The translations under genes were made by a program, and so were the position numbers. DNA of 64,000 bases from positions 356,357-420,356 of the forward strand of contig JAAEAF010000120.1 in assembly GCA_011037195.1 (NCBI GenBank). The letters run 5' to 3'. This stretch comes from Triatoma infestans. Taxonomy: Eukaryota; Arthropoda; Insecta; Hemiptera; Reduviidae. How positions within the stretch are numbered: the first letter of the stretch is position 1; each line of letters begins with the position of its first letter. Below, one piece after another: positions 12,046 to 23,032 of the stretch. The notes below the pieces were generated by a model that worked only from the letters and a program-made list of their open reading frames with translations, was not told the origin of the DNA and did not search any database.

Positions 12046-12480
12046 GTAAGTTAATTTTATGTATTTTTTCTTTAAAAAGAATTTCCTGTTTTGAACATTC
12101 TTAGTAACGATAGTAAGAAAGAAGGAATGAAAATTAAATTATACAAACTGAAATAATTAGTTAAATAAAATTAACCTACAATACTTTTTTTAACTGAAAG
12201 AATTATGACAAAACGCATAAATAAAACTTCTAACCATACTTCATAAGAATTAGGTAACACTAAGTTATTCTAGACAAACATGACTTGTCCTTCAACATTT
12301 ACTTTTAATAACTTAAATACTGCTGCGGTCATAAGAGAAGATAATGACCGGTGGCCCAGCAAAATGCTGAACTACAGGCCTATCAAAGATGGATAAAGTA
12401 GGTCCAGGAAGGAACACATGGGGTCCATGAAGGTGATGAACTGCAAGGAAAGAAGGAATTTTGCTGTTCAACATATGACC
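12046..12480. other. Intron of host gene 1, no feature recognised
   Basis: AT-rich intronic sequence up to the left target duplication of the hAT element. Nothing coding or structured was recognised. Confidence 0.4.
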
Positions 12481-12488
12481 TACTAGGT
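12481..12488. repeat. Left 8-bp target-site duplication of hAT element
   Basis: The octamer TACTAGGT directly precedes the terminal inverted repeat and is repeated exactly at 13579-13586. Eight base pairs is the diagnostic duplication length for hAT transposons. Confidence 0.9.
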
Positions 12489-12856
12489 CAGTGATGGCGA
12501 ACCTTTTGAGCTCAGTGTGTCAAAATTTTGAAAAATAGAAACATAATTCTCGTGGCGTGTCACTCATCAAGTTAATTATTTGTTTAATGCCATTTAAAAT
12601 ACAAAAGCCAAAATTATGAAACCAATAGTTTACATTTAGAGACTTGTCTTACATATTTCATTGACACTTAACATACAAAATCAAGTAATATATATATAAA
12701 ATATAACTGAACAAAAACAGAAAAACAATATAAATTTATACAATTAGAAAATAAATATATATGAAAAATTAGTGACTTTTTTGGTGTGGTGGTTGGTTCC
12801 GCAGAGCTGGAAAGCATCAGAGACATTTTCCGTGGTAGCCTGCTTCATTTTGTGGT

Positions 12857-12894
12857 CATCGACCGGTTTCGGGCGTTCGCCCATCTTCAGGATG
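12857..12894 (-). ncRNA. Hammerhead ribozyme motif, left arm of copy A
   Basis: On the minus strand the order is CATC, CTGAAGA, T, GGGC-GAAC-GCCC, GAAA, CCGGTC, GATG. This satisfies the type-I hammerhead consensus CUGANGA / stem II / GAAA / UH, with a 4-bp stem I and the minimal self-complementary CCGG as stem III. Minimal stem III is known for hammerheads of Penelope-like elements, which can work as dimers. It is identical over the core to the right-arm motif on the other strand. Cleavage would be expected after the C of GGUC. Confidence 0.7.
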
Positions 12895-12998
12895 CGTTTT
12901 TCTGACAGTGCGACAACACAGACTTGTACAGAGCAAACTTGAGTGTGAAAACTAAGTTTGCTCTGTGCATGTCGGTGTTGTCACACTGTCTGAAAACG

Positions 12999-13036
12999 CA
13001 TCCTGAAGATGGGCGAACGCCCGAAACCGGTCGATG
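12999..13036 (+). ncRNA. Hammerhead ribozyme motif, right arm of copy A
   Basis: CATC (12999-13002), CTGAAGA (13003-13009), stem-loop II GGGC-GAAC-GCCC, GAAA (13023-13026), CCGGTC (13027-13032) and GATG (13033-13036) lie in the exact hammerhead order. CATC pairs with GATG as stem I; the A after GAA and the U before the cleavage C close the core. All conserved core bases are present, so self-cleavage is plausible though untested. Because host gene 1 is transcribed on +, this motif would be present in its pre-mRNA. Confidence 0.72.
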
Positions 13037-13090
13037 ACTACAAAGTGAAGCAGGCTACCGCGGAAAATGTCTCTGATGACTTTTTTGGTG

Positions 13091-13414
13091 CTGAAGTTTG
13101 TCTGCTAAATCTTCTATTTCGGGTTTATACTTGGTACATTTCAAGGCCAAGCAAGCGTCACTGACTTCATCTGTTAACCGATTCCGTTTGTTTGTCTTAA
13201 TATTATTTAATGCTGAGAACAATGTCTCACAAAAATATGTGGATGAAAAAATTGTTAGCAAAACAACTAAAGGAGATCTCGAGGAGCGGTCAATAAAATG
13301 TACACTTTTTTTTAAATTTTTCCAACGTTTCGACAAATTTATTGTCTTTTTCAGGGATAAAATTAAAAAAAATGTTAATCGGTATTTATAATTTCCATGA
13401 AACAAACTAAACAC
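13091..13414 (-). pseudogene. hAT transposase C-terminal fragment (dimerisation domain)
   Basis: The minus-strand frame contains STYFCETLFSALNNIKTNKR, RNRLTDEVSDACLALKCT and KPEIEDLADKLQ. This is the hAT C-terminal dimerisation signature as seen in ZBED/SCAND3-like hAT proteins, where it assembles the transposase. Only about 100 residues remain; the DNA-binding finger and catalytic domain are deleted. The frame originally ended a few codons further, with a stop on the other side of the foldback insertion (near 12770), showing that the insertion hit the very end of the gene. Confidence 0.8.
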
Positions 13415-13578
13415 AAAATATGTAGTAAACAGAGAGAGTTGCTAACTATATGAGCTACATTATCAGAAAAAAAAAGATTTTTCTGAATTATGAAATTTTT
13501 TATCTTTGAAGATGCGTGTCACCAAAAATGAGCTCGCGTGTCAGCACTGACACGCCTGTCATAGGTTCGCCATCACTG

Positions 13579-13586
13579 TACTAGGT
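13579..13586. repeat. Right 8-bp target-site duplication of hAT element
   Basis: TACTAGGT, an exact copy of 12481-12488. Confidence 0.9.
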
Positions 13587-14435
13587 CATCAAAGGTGAAA
13601 GAATGAAAAAATAGTAATGAGTACGCCTGGACGCAAAGCTAAGATATTGTGGTCCTTTCGATTCCCGGTCTTAGGCATGGATTTTAATTGACTATTGTAA
13701 TGAGTAAAAATCCAGTAAAGTGTATTTACCTGATCGGTACGCCGATTTACATAAAGTACGCCTGAAAAATAGGCATAATTTTTCTTTTTTAATTATGTGT
13801 TCGTCTTTTTTGATAAATACCTTTGGAAGCCTATAGTGTTACATCACTTAATTTTGCTCTGTTTGATTTTGGTGAATATGAAATTGGTTTGGGCCGATAA
13901 TGAATGATTTTTCCGAAAAGGATTCCAGTGCGAATTAACAAAAATACATCGAGCGAACGCTGCTTATGTCTAGTTAATTCGATTAAAAAAAAAAATTGAT
14001 AAAATTAATTAATTTACAATAGTTAAAAATAACACTGAGAATTATTACAAAATTCATGATGAATCATCAAAATTTCACCAAGACTAAGAAAGACAGGAAT
14101 TTACATTAAAAAAGGAAATTAAACAGTTTTGGTTTAAGTAGTTTTTTCTGTTTACATTATTGTTATCTCACTGGTTTACCCTAATGTAAACAAATATATT
14201 TCCCCTCTGATTTACTTTTATGTAAATCTAATTCGATTTACATATTTAAAACAAAAAATCCTAGATTCTTACATAACTTCGCTAAAGAAATCTGAAAATT
14301 AGTCATTTTTTTTAAATAACTCAAAAATTGTGGCTATTATAGTTATTAATTTAAATATTTATAAATTTTAAATTTAGATTAATTTACTTTAGATAGATAC
14401 TTTAGATTAATTTAGATAATTTACTTTTTTCCCAG
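13587..14435. other. Intron of host gene 1, no feature recognised
   Basis: AT-rich intronic sequence from the hAT target duplication to the acceptor of exon g (tttttcccag). No coding or repeat signal was recognised. Confidence 0.45.
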
Positions 14436-14504
14436 AATCAAATAGGCACAGGGACCACAACAAGTTGGAACGGGGAAACATGGCCAGTTTATAGGAGTGA
14501 AGAG
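14436..14504 (+). CDS. Host gene 1, internal exon g
   Basis: Acceptor ttttttcccag and donor gtaaaa; 23 codons, phase 0 at both ends. It encodes a Thr/Trp-containing segment (TTTSWNGETWPVYRSEE). Short but supported by strong splice sites and matching phases. Confidence 0.65.
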
Positions 14505-15211
14505 GTAAAATAATGTTTTGAATTCTATCACATTATCAAAAGTATGTCATGATTTAATTTAATTATTTAGATATTTATTAACTTTTATGCAAAACAAACT
14601 TTGAAAAGACTCTTAGGTTTAATGGTGTGTCGGAGCTAAGAATTATAGAAAGTTCAACTTAACATAAGTCTGGTATAGATTAGTTAAAACATAATTGACG
14701 AAAACCTTAATAAAAAAAAAAAAAATAAAAAAAAAAAACAGATCAGATCTTAATATCTCAATGCGGTTCATTCTGCCCTAGGACATTGCAAAAGAATAAG
14801 AGGACAAAATTCTGCTTTAAAGCTAAAAATAAATATAAAATAAATTAGATGTAAAGAGAAAAATAACGCGCTTTTCTTCAAAATAAAAATTTTATTCTTC
14901 TGCTTGATCTAATAATGAATACCATTTTTCCTGGCGAGTTTTCTGGCAAATGGAATCCATGAGTTTACTAACGCATAAAATTAACCGGATTCGCTTATAT
15001 CTTTGGCGAATAATCAGAGCGGTTGACAAAGACTGGTAAAAACTATCTCGTTTCCGTTTGTTTAAGCAGAATGTGTCCGTTCTTAAGTTAAATTTCATAT
15101 ATATTTTTAAAAATTAAAAGTTTAAAGAAAATTAGTCTCAATTAAAATTGTGATAATTGCAATAAGAGAAATTTTTTGGAATTTTCACATCAGATTTTGG
15201 TTTTAATGTAG

Positions 15212-15343
15212 TACCTTGCACAAGAGGACTCTTATGAGGCGGGCATTGCCAATGATATACGTGAATTAGAATTACGTTGGGAGTATGAATTAGAAGAGCA
15301 AGAAAAAAGGTGGTCAAGTGAAGAAGAATCTACAAAAAAATAG
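15212..15343 (+). CDS. Host gene 1, terminal coding exon h
   Basis: Acceptor taatgtag, phase 0; 43 codons and a TAG stop at 15341-15343. It encodes YLAQEDSYEAG, then the charged helix RELELRWEYELEEQEKRW and a Ser/Glu/Lys tail. This closes the protein with an acidic coiled-coil-like end. AATAAA-type signals occur downstream (for example near 15679), so the 3' end of the transcript probably lies within the next kilobases, but no single site can be chosen. Confidence 0.7.
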   Translation, partial: YLAQEDSYEAGIANDIRELELRWEYELEEQEKRWSSEEESTKK

Positions 15344-18300
15344 CCAGGTCTCTTTTATCTATCATTCTTTATTTTATTTTAATGATAATAATTAGTAACT
15401 GACAGAGATTTAATAGCCACAAGTGCCATAGATAATGAAGAGAGTTGGTTATTGCTTTGCTGAAGCTGCTTTGTCAGAATATTGTGCGTATAATTAACAA
15501 AATCAAATTAATTATTACATTTAAAAAAAATTAAAAATAACGGCAAGGCAATAATTAGTCAAAACTTATAATCTCTCTACTAAATGAAGCAGTGTTTTTT
15601 TTTATAATTAACGAATTATTTTTTTTTCTGATTTTATATATTTTAAACTTCTGCTTCTGGTAATGAATTTTTGATTGTAATAAATAAACATATAATCCGA
15701 TGAGTGAGAAGGAAAAATTAAAAAAATATTTAATTTCTAATTTAGATTTTGCCATTAAATTTAATATAAAAAAAATAGTCCGTGTTAAATTTGTTAGGAA
15801 GAAAATTCCTTCATAATATTAATATATTTTTATTACAGTTTGTGTGTACATAAATGCAAAAAAAAAAAAAATGTATTTTCTGAATGTCCATGTTTTAGAA
15901 TAATTTATAAGAATCAGTTTTTCTTTATTTTAAGCCACTTTAACTTTTTCCTATGAAAAATAATTGGTATTTTCTTTTTAAACGCTTTATGTTTTTTTAA
16001 TATTTTTATTTTGTTCAGATTAAAGGCAACATTGATAGATTTTAATTATCAGCAACTGTTTTTGGACCATTTTATAATATATAATTTATAATTATATATA
16101 ATCCTTTTTTTTTTGGTATGTAAGTTTGGTCTATAAGAATGCAATTTTACTTCAGTTTTACACAATTGGTAGGTACAAATTAATTTTGCTTTATTTTTCA
16201 TTATCGTGGAGTTGCAAATTTTGTTGGGATCAGCAGTCATTTTTTCGGAAAACAATTACAGATAGAAAACAAATCAATTGCCCATCATGTTTTCATAGGT
16301 TTTTTTTTTGTGAACTCATAATGTGACATCAGAATTTTTTTTTATATTATTAGAATTTTAGCCATGATGTTTTTAGCTATTTGACAGCAGTTTTTCTAGG
16401 AGTAGAGCGCTTGAAATTTAAGATACTGGCTTTTGTTAATGTAAATAAATATATAAAATGTTTAATATTTTTTATATAGGATATAATTAGCACACTTCAT
16501 TAAATACTTCATTAAAAAAATTCAACTTCGATCCAATAAATTTCTTTACAAAGCCGTTAAATTTAACTTAAACAAAAAGACTTCTAACTGGTCTTTGGAA
16601 AAGTTCCTCATTGTTTTTATACACATAATTTTTCAGGTTTGGTTTATCAGTTAAGGAAATAACTTTTTATACGCTTGAGTTATTGGGATAGTGTTGGATC
16701 ATGTTTTTAATGTTTGATTGTTTGAGTTTAAATCCTTTATTAAAAGCTACCCCTATGCTCTTCATTTGCTATATGGCAATCTGGAGCAGTTCGCACCGTT
16801 TAATAGTGCAATCACATTGTACATTGATAAGGCGTATTCTTATCTGAAGGTGTCTTTAATCCTCTGAATCTAGTTTCATTTACAGGGGACAACTTGCTAA
16901 GAAATAGGAATCTCATTTAATTCAGAATCGTGACAGTAGAACAGATTTATTAGGGTAGGTTTTTTTTTTATATCTGTGCCAATATCTAATATTTATTATT
17001 CCATATTTTATCCTCCCTCCAATCTTGTTCCTAATTTGTTGTCACTTTCATTAAGCAGTGCATAAAACATTTATGTCTGTCCACAACAAAAATTGTTTTT
17101 GAAACATCCGTTGCGATTTAGACCACCGAATTTTAAAAAAATATGTATAGAGAAATAAAGTTCCCAAGTTTCATATGTAAATGGTATTATACAAAAATGT
17201 TTTTTTACTTTCTTTTATTTTAATTTGTGTACCTCCATGAATTTTCCTCTTTTTCCGGATATAGCAAGTCTTCTGAAAAATTACTCTAGAAAATTAATAT
17301 AAATAAAAATAAAAATTATATTAATTTTTAATTATATTTAAAACTAGCACAAGCTGGGAGGGCTTTGCCTCCAGACTTCTTATATTCTCTCATCACATTG
17401 GCTATTCTTGAACATTTAATTCCTTTCCCTACTAGTATAAGTAGAAGAAAGTTAATTTCTAACAACATTGTTCCTAATTAGTAAGCTAACCAGAAAGCCA
17501 GAATCTAACCAGAAAAATAATTCTTTATACAATAGTCTCATCCAATCAAATATTCTGTTGTCACACTTCCTTCTTAAAAGATTGTCGTTCTCTAGAGACT
17601 GATTGTATCTGGAATATTCTCATCTGTGAATTGTACAATAAGTGGTGAGAATGGTATGTGTTGCTACCTGTAATTCGCCTGTGGGTACCCCTAACCCAAG
17701 TAATTGCTCTCATCAACTATTTCAGCAGGCCTGTCGGGTTTATGTATGAGTGTTGAGGTTCACTGCAAATGTTGTCTTATTGTTATACTGGGACACCAAG
17801 ATCCCTGAAGAAGTTGCTAAGAAGCAGTGACCCTCTACAGATGACTTTACCACTTAGTACGATCAAATTTGGTGTCTAGTCCTGCCAATTTTAACGCCAC
17901 ATTTAGATTCCATTTAAAAAAAAAAAAATAATAGTCAACATGACTATTGAAATGTTTTTCAGTCTGCAATGTAGAAAACCTATAAATACTGTATAAAAGT
18001 AAATTTATTTTAGTAAAAAATAAAATCAAGGTTGTGAAACATTTAAATTATGTTTATCATTGTTGCCTTAACATACTTTTCAGTGATTTATTTTTATCTC
18101 TTTTTCCAAATTAAATTGTAGTAGATTTTCAAAATTAATGCTATATGTGTAAATGTGTATACATAACCTAGTTTAAACAAGATAGAGATCTACCTTGATT
18201 GTAGTCTATATTTTTTTATATTGAAAAATAGATTATGAAAAGTAATTGATAAAACATTTTATTAGTAACGATTTTTAACCAATAGGAAAAGCAAATTTAT

Positions 18301-20760
18301 TACAAATTTCTCTTCTTTTTTTTCGGATATAACATTTTTTGGTGTAAATCTACAAATGTGACTGATATTACAATCATATAGTACAAGTTTTAACTTAATA
18401 TTTATTCACTAATATCGCTGTGGAAGGTTTTTCATACTCTGTGCCAATTCCATTTTTTTTTTTTTTAATATACTTTATTTCTAATTCATTGACTACTTCA
18501 GGCACTGCATAAACATTCAGTTTTATCCACAGAAAAGTTGTTTTCGCCTGCATTATTTCGAGATTCATGCGTTGATTTAGCTTAACTAAAAAAAAAAAAA
18601 ATATATATATATATATATTATATATATATTAAAGAAGCAAATAAATAATAAAATCCCAAAAGAGTTCTACATTTAAATTATATATGCCTTTATTAGAACA
18701 AAATGTCTTGGTATTTTATTTGTGTATATGAATGAATTTTTTCATTTTTGTTGTGTAATATACTAAATAATATTTTAATAAAATTAACTATGTAAAGATT
18801 GTTAGATTTGAGAGTGACTGATAGCTGTGGTAATGTTTCTTTGTATAAAAGATCAATTTAAAAGGACTGCGTAGAGATTATCAGAAAACAAATATATATA
18901 TATGTGTATGTATTTTATATATTGAAGAAAAATAATGTTTAAGATATATTACAAAATGTATCTTTTATTCATAATTATTGTAGTTGTAATTAATTAATAA
19001 ATTAAAAAAAAAATACACTCTCATGGACTGAATTGTAATTGGAACAGATTTTAATGTTATATCTTGCATGTTAGACATGTTATTCTGTTAGTTGAGTTCT
19101 TTTATTTGGACTTTCATTGTGAATTTTAGACTCCGTTTTTGTGAGTTTCAAACTATAAATTAGATTACATTTTTATGATTTCTCCCCACTTATTTATAAT
19201 CACTTTATATGCAAGGACTGTGCAATGGGGTAAGAGTTCGACTTATTTTTTTTTTTATAATCTGTTTATGCATATTGTTAAAATTAAAGCAAAAATGAAA
19301 AGAATAGAAATTTTGAGCAAGTATATAAAAATGTACATAATACAAGGTTATAAATATTTAATTATGTTTGTTTCAGTAATAACATTATAATTGTGGTGGT
19401 TGTAATCTTAAATATATTTATCTACTATGAAGGTTTCTTTATAAACCATATATATATATATGTTTGATTTATCATATATACATATACATATGTGAAGAAA
19501 AATGGTTTATATTACTCCAAGAGGAATAGACTGCCTACTAGATCTTGATAAAATCGATATTTCCAACTAATTCTTATTACCATTTTAATTTAAATATCTA
19601 CTCTTTTTCTTTCCCATATTTTAAAGATTTTAATATATATATGTTTAATTCAAATATAATTTTATTTATTTAAGTTTTTTTTTATGTGATAAATATGTAA
19701 TCTCAGTAATAAGACAAACATTTCATGTTATACAATATTATTATTATTATTTTCTTTTTTTATTCAAGAAATATTTTATATCATTTTCATCAGACGAATT
19801 TTAATGACAATTAGTTTAATTATTAGTTGTTAGAATAGTTAGTCGAATTTATTATCATGTTGCACATGTAATAATATGATTATATTAATCACTTATGTAA
19901 TATTTGGTGGCTTGGGGAAAGTAATATTTTCTCGTAAGGAAGAAAGGTTGAATAACATTGCTTGGACAATGGTTATCATTTTAACACTTATAAAATGAAC
20001 TGATAAACTATTATTGTGCTTATCAGAAAAACCTGTTTTATTTCTTTTGCCTTAAACCACTTTCCGAAAAAGGTATATCCATTGTGTAGAACTTTTAATT
20101 TTATTAATGTCTCTCGCCCTGTTTCTCTCAAAATCTTATGTGGCCATCGGTAAAAAAGTTGAACATAGCTCTTTTGTGATTATTTAGTTGATTGCTCAAC
20201 ACTCTGTCACAACTGAAAATTCCAGTATTTCAAACATTTATGAGCGTAATTAGTATTTGGTAAATTAAATCAATGAATATGGTTTTTATTTATTGTCTAA
20301 GCTTTTGAACTCTATTTTATCACATTTCCACTACGAAAAGTAATTACATTAATCAACGATTTCAAACTATAAAATTAAAAACTTTTATGTCAAAAACAAC
20401 TGCAATAAAGGATGAACTGGTTGGCACTGTTTTGTTTTCTTTTTAGTTTTGAAAATCTTTATTTTGAAAGATAGATACAAATTTCTTGATTATTTTACAT
20501 TTAACAGACTGTCGTTAAGGTTGCCTGCATCGGACCTCCCTCTTTCGTGACATGACATTCCTCATCTGTTAACTCCAAATAATACTAACTTTCGAAATCT
20601 GGTTGCGCGTTTTTTTTTTTTGGAATCTTGTCTCCTCTTTCTTTTTAAAGAGCAGTATCTGATTGGATCATTATTAATAAATAAGTTACTAGCCATTGAA
20701 AGCTAGTAAGCTTAAAATAAGTTACTTGAAAAAGCAAATAAGCTATTTGATAATACAATA
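15344..20760. other. 3' flank of gene 1 and intergenic AT-rich DNA
   Basis: About 5.4 kb of very AT-rich DNA with homopolymer and (TA)n runs, such as at 18600-18630. It probably starts with the gene 1 3' untranslated region. A GC-richer patch at about 17660-17880 has 'ccctgaagaagttgc' wording faintly like the hammerhead-bearing repeats, but the GAAAC half is missing. No coding frame or defined element was recognised. Confidence 0.5.
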
Positions 20761-20769
20761 ATAATAATT

Positions 20770-20852
20770 TTTCATAAGAGTGAGCACCAATAACTTAGGC
20801 CGGATAAAAGGTCGCAGTACATTGGCCCGCCGCTTAAAAAAAAAAAAAAACA
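20770..20852 (+). mobile_element. 3' tail of an unidentified retroposon
   Basis: GC-richer text (gccggataaaaggtcgcag, then cccgccgc) runs into a stretch of about 15 A's at 20838-20852. This is the look of a 5'-truncated poly(A)-tailed retroposon end. The family and the left limit are unknown. Confidence 0.35.
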
Positions 20853-20879
20853 AAAAAATTCTCATTAATACCAACCACA

Positions 20880-21345
20880 GAAGGAATTGTTATAATATTT
20901 TAGACTTAACCTTAGGACAACTGTGGGGTTCAACCAAACGCTCAAATTCCCAGAAAATTCAGTCTTTTCGTCAAAAGTTCTCCGTCAGATAACAGATGCT
21001 CCATTCTATGTCTCTATCTCTACCCTCCACAACGATCTCAAAATCCCATATGTATCTGAAGCCGTCAAAACTAAATATAAAAAATTCTATACTCTCCTAC
21101 TCTCAACTCTAATCCTCTTGTTCAAAATCTCGCCTCCACAACTATACCAGATAGGCCACCCCGTCGACTGAGCCGCTGTTGGCCCCGTGATCACCTCCAG
21201 CAATAGGAAGTAATTCCTGTGAGAGTGTTACCGCTGGGTATCTTCTCTTCTCCAGCCAATCCGTTATTCATCATCACACATCATCATATTCACTTATTAT
21301 ATTTATTTATGTAGATTGTGAATTTCAAATAAAAGAAAAAGAAAA
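20880..21345 (+). mobile_element. Jockey-type non-LTR retrotransposon 3' end
   Basis: Reading frames on + encode LGQLWGSTKRSNSQKIQSFR, then APFYVSISTLHNDLKIPYV, then a basic C-terminus. This is the characteristic C-terminal block of arthropod Jockey ORF2 after the reverse transcriptase. Frames shift, so it is dead. A second copy of the same block is at 55735-56000; both share 'ggggttcaaccaaac'. The right end is A-rich (about 21325-21348). Confidence 0.65.
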
Positions 21346-21388
21346 AAACCTTAGGTCATTCTGCAATAAAAAGTGACCTTCAAAGAAA

Positions 21389-21415
21389 CTGATGAGCAAA
21401 TGCTCGAAACCGGTC
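21389..21415 (+). ncRNA. Degenerate hammerhead-like motif
   Basis: CTGATGA (21389-21395), a GC-AAAT-GC stem-loop, GAAA (21406-21409) and CCGGTC lie in hammerhead order. However, two extra bases (TC) lie between stem II and GAAA, and the flanks do not form stem I. It is probably a decayed relative of the Penelope-like hammerheads elsewhere in the window. Confidence 0.35.
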
Positions 21416-22019
21416 TATCTAGAAAAACAGGTGAATTGAACACCATCCTACGTTTTGCAGATCAGCTACACAGATTCTGATATGTTTAGGTAATCAATGT
21501 TCTATTTTCTTAGGAGAATTAGAAATAAATGGTAAGCTGTGATGGATATGACTGCTGCTGTTCGCCTAATTGTAAAAAGTGAATATATAAATACTGCTCC
21601 TCTCTGAAATGAGATATCTTAGTGAACATCTATTTTCCAGTTATTAGACGGGCGTTTTATCCCTAGTTGTGTTTTTCTGTTACTTTGAACTTTAAGAGAT
21701 CAGGAATCGATGGTTTTCCAGGATGTTTAAGTAAACCGGGTGCTAAAAACAATTCACAAATTTATACCATTGAACAAAGAAAAATTGTCAAGTCTCCATA
21801 AAAGGAATGAAAAAATATTTTGTTTAAAACAACGAATCCTTAATCTAACTCTCACTTATGCATTTAGATGTGATGCATATGTTATTATTTTTTGTAGAAG
21901 ATAGATGGATGATTTTTTGGAAGAAGGTCAGATGCTCATGAGAGAGAGAGGCTGATCAAGCCCATGAAGGATCATTGCATGCCTGGTGGCGATTTCTGTT
22001 GCATTCAAGCAAATAGTTG

Positions 22020-22055
22020 TTATCAGAGACATTTTCTGTAGTAGCCCGCTTCGGT
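22020..22055. repeat. Short fragment of the foldback element
   Basis: About 34 bp match the outer arm of the foldback elements (ATCAGAGACATTTTC, then AGCCCGCTTC). It has no hammerhead core and is a truncated relic. Confidence 0.5.
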
Positions 22056-22227
22056 ATAATAGTTGTTAATGCATTATAATAAATGTAAACTCAAATTTCT
22101 AGGATAAAATATATGATCTTAAATACATATGATTAAGTAAAAATCCGGAAAATACTAAATTGTTGAATCTAGTATGCAAGTGCCTACCAATCTGAAGTCA
22201 GGAAATTCAGGGGTTGTCCATTATAGC

Positions 22228-22417
22228 GTGCCATTTCCTTAATTCTAACTGTTCCAAATTTTATTTTTATGGTTAGAATCTGGCCCATCAAATTTGTGTA
22301 GAGGGTTAACTTCCACTTTTAAAGTTTTTGATACTGCTGCACAAACTTGATGAACCAGATTTTGACGACGTAAAAAGTTTTGAAATCGGTTAGAGTTAAG
22401 GAAAAAAGCATGGTGAC
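22228..22417. repeat. Eroded hairpin element (MITE-like)
   Basis: The left arm starts GTGCCATTTCCTTAATTCTAAC and the right arm ends in its approximate reverse complement (GTTAGAGTTAAGG...GGTGAC). Pairing continues inward (AATCTGGCCCATCAAATTTG against its complement), so nearly the whole 190 bp folds with roughly three-quarters of positions paired by eye. No coding capacity. Confidence 0.5.
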
Positions 22418-22848
22418 AGACCAATCTGTTACTAAAATTTATAAAAGAATCGTTAATGCTTAGAATTTTAGATGTTCGCGGCTTTATAATGTGATTACTG
22501 TCATAAGCATTTAGTTGATTTTGAATTACTTTTTTTTAAGTTCAATTGCGGTTTCCATAAATTAAAAATATTACCAATATTATGTCTGGAAACTTTATGA
22601 ACTTTAACAAAAGAATGAGATAAAAGATTCAAAAAAATTATATTTAAATACAATAAAAAGCTTTTAAATTCAATTTTTAATGCAGTGAAGTTAGAATTTA
22701 TTCGCAGCCTTGAGCTTTGTATGTGATTAATAAAACAAAAAAGTGTAGAGAAATGTATAGTTTACTTTTATTCATATAGATCGAGCCACATATATGGTAA
22801 CAGCATTGACCGGCTGACGAACTGGCGATAGTGCCTTAGAAATCAATT

Positions 22849-22937
22849 ATGGCGGAATGTGAGATTCAAGTAGAACCCGCTGCTGTGCTAGCCATGCTTA
22901 ACTGCAATCCGCTGTCACTAGTGACACGGTTTTGTGC
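22849..22937 (+). other. Candidate 5' leader exon of SCaMC with short upstream ORF
   Basis: A GC-richer patch just upstream of the carrier start contains ATGGCGGAATGTGAG..., a 38-codon frame ending before 22965, and a possible donor TAG|gtatgg at 22938. A good acceptor (ttcttgtag) at 23004 would remove 67 nt. If spliced this way, the ATG at 22849 is out of frame with the carrier and would be an upstream ORF. This is inference from splice signals only. Confidence 0.3.
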
Positions 22938-23032
22938 AGTAGGTATGGTTCCGGGATATTAATTGAGTTTGTAATTTTTTTATTCTTCATCTTAATTCTT
23001 GTAGAACATTATGTAAAAAGCAATTTACTAAA

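Larger units (their letters stand above)
12787..13076. mobile_element. Foldback element copy A, Penelope-like, with two hammerhead motifs
   Basis: The element is about 290 bp, flanked by the 14-bp direct repeat TGACTTTTTTGGTG (12773-12786 and 13077-13090). A left-only extension (about 29 bp, starting TGGTGGTTGGTTCCGCAG) is followed by a near-perfect inverted repeat: left arm 12816-12940, 13-nt loop, right arm 12954-13076. Each arm carries a hammerhead-ribozyme core. A unilateral tail, 12-14-bp duplications and hammerheads within terminal repeats are features of Penelope-like retroelements; no reverse transcriptase is present, so it is non-autonomous. It is inserted in the last codons of the hAT transposase. 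Confidence 0.75.
12489..13578 (-). mobile_element. hAT DNA transposon, internally deleted, with nested foldback insertion
   Basis: The terminal inverted repeats are CAGTGATGGCGAACCT at 12489-12504 and its exact reverse complement ending at 13578. Subterminal sequence on both sides has inverted GTGTCA-like motifs. A perfect 8-bp target duplication flanks it. Without the nested insertion the element would be about 0.8 kb, and it keeps only the C-terminal end of a transposase on the minus strand, so it is a deletion derivative. It lies in the intron between exons f and g of host gene 1. Confidence 0.92.

Noticed and set aside
17780..17830. 'ccctgaagaagttgctaagaagcag' text resembling the CUGANGA half of a hammerhead
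   Set aside because: There is no GAAAC/CCGGTC half at the right distance and no stem II; similarity is limited to a common short word.
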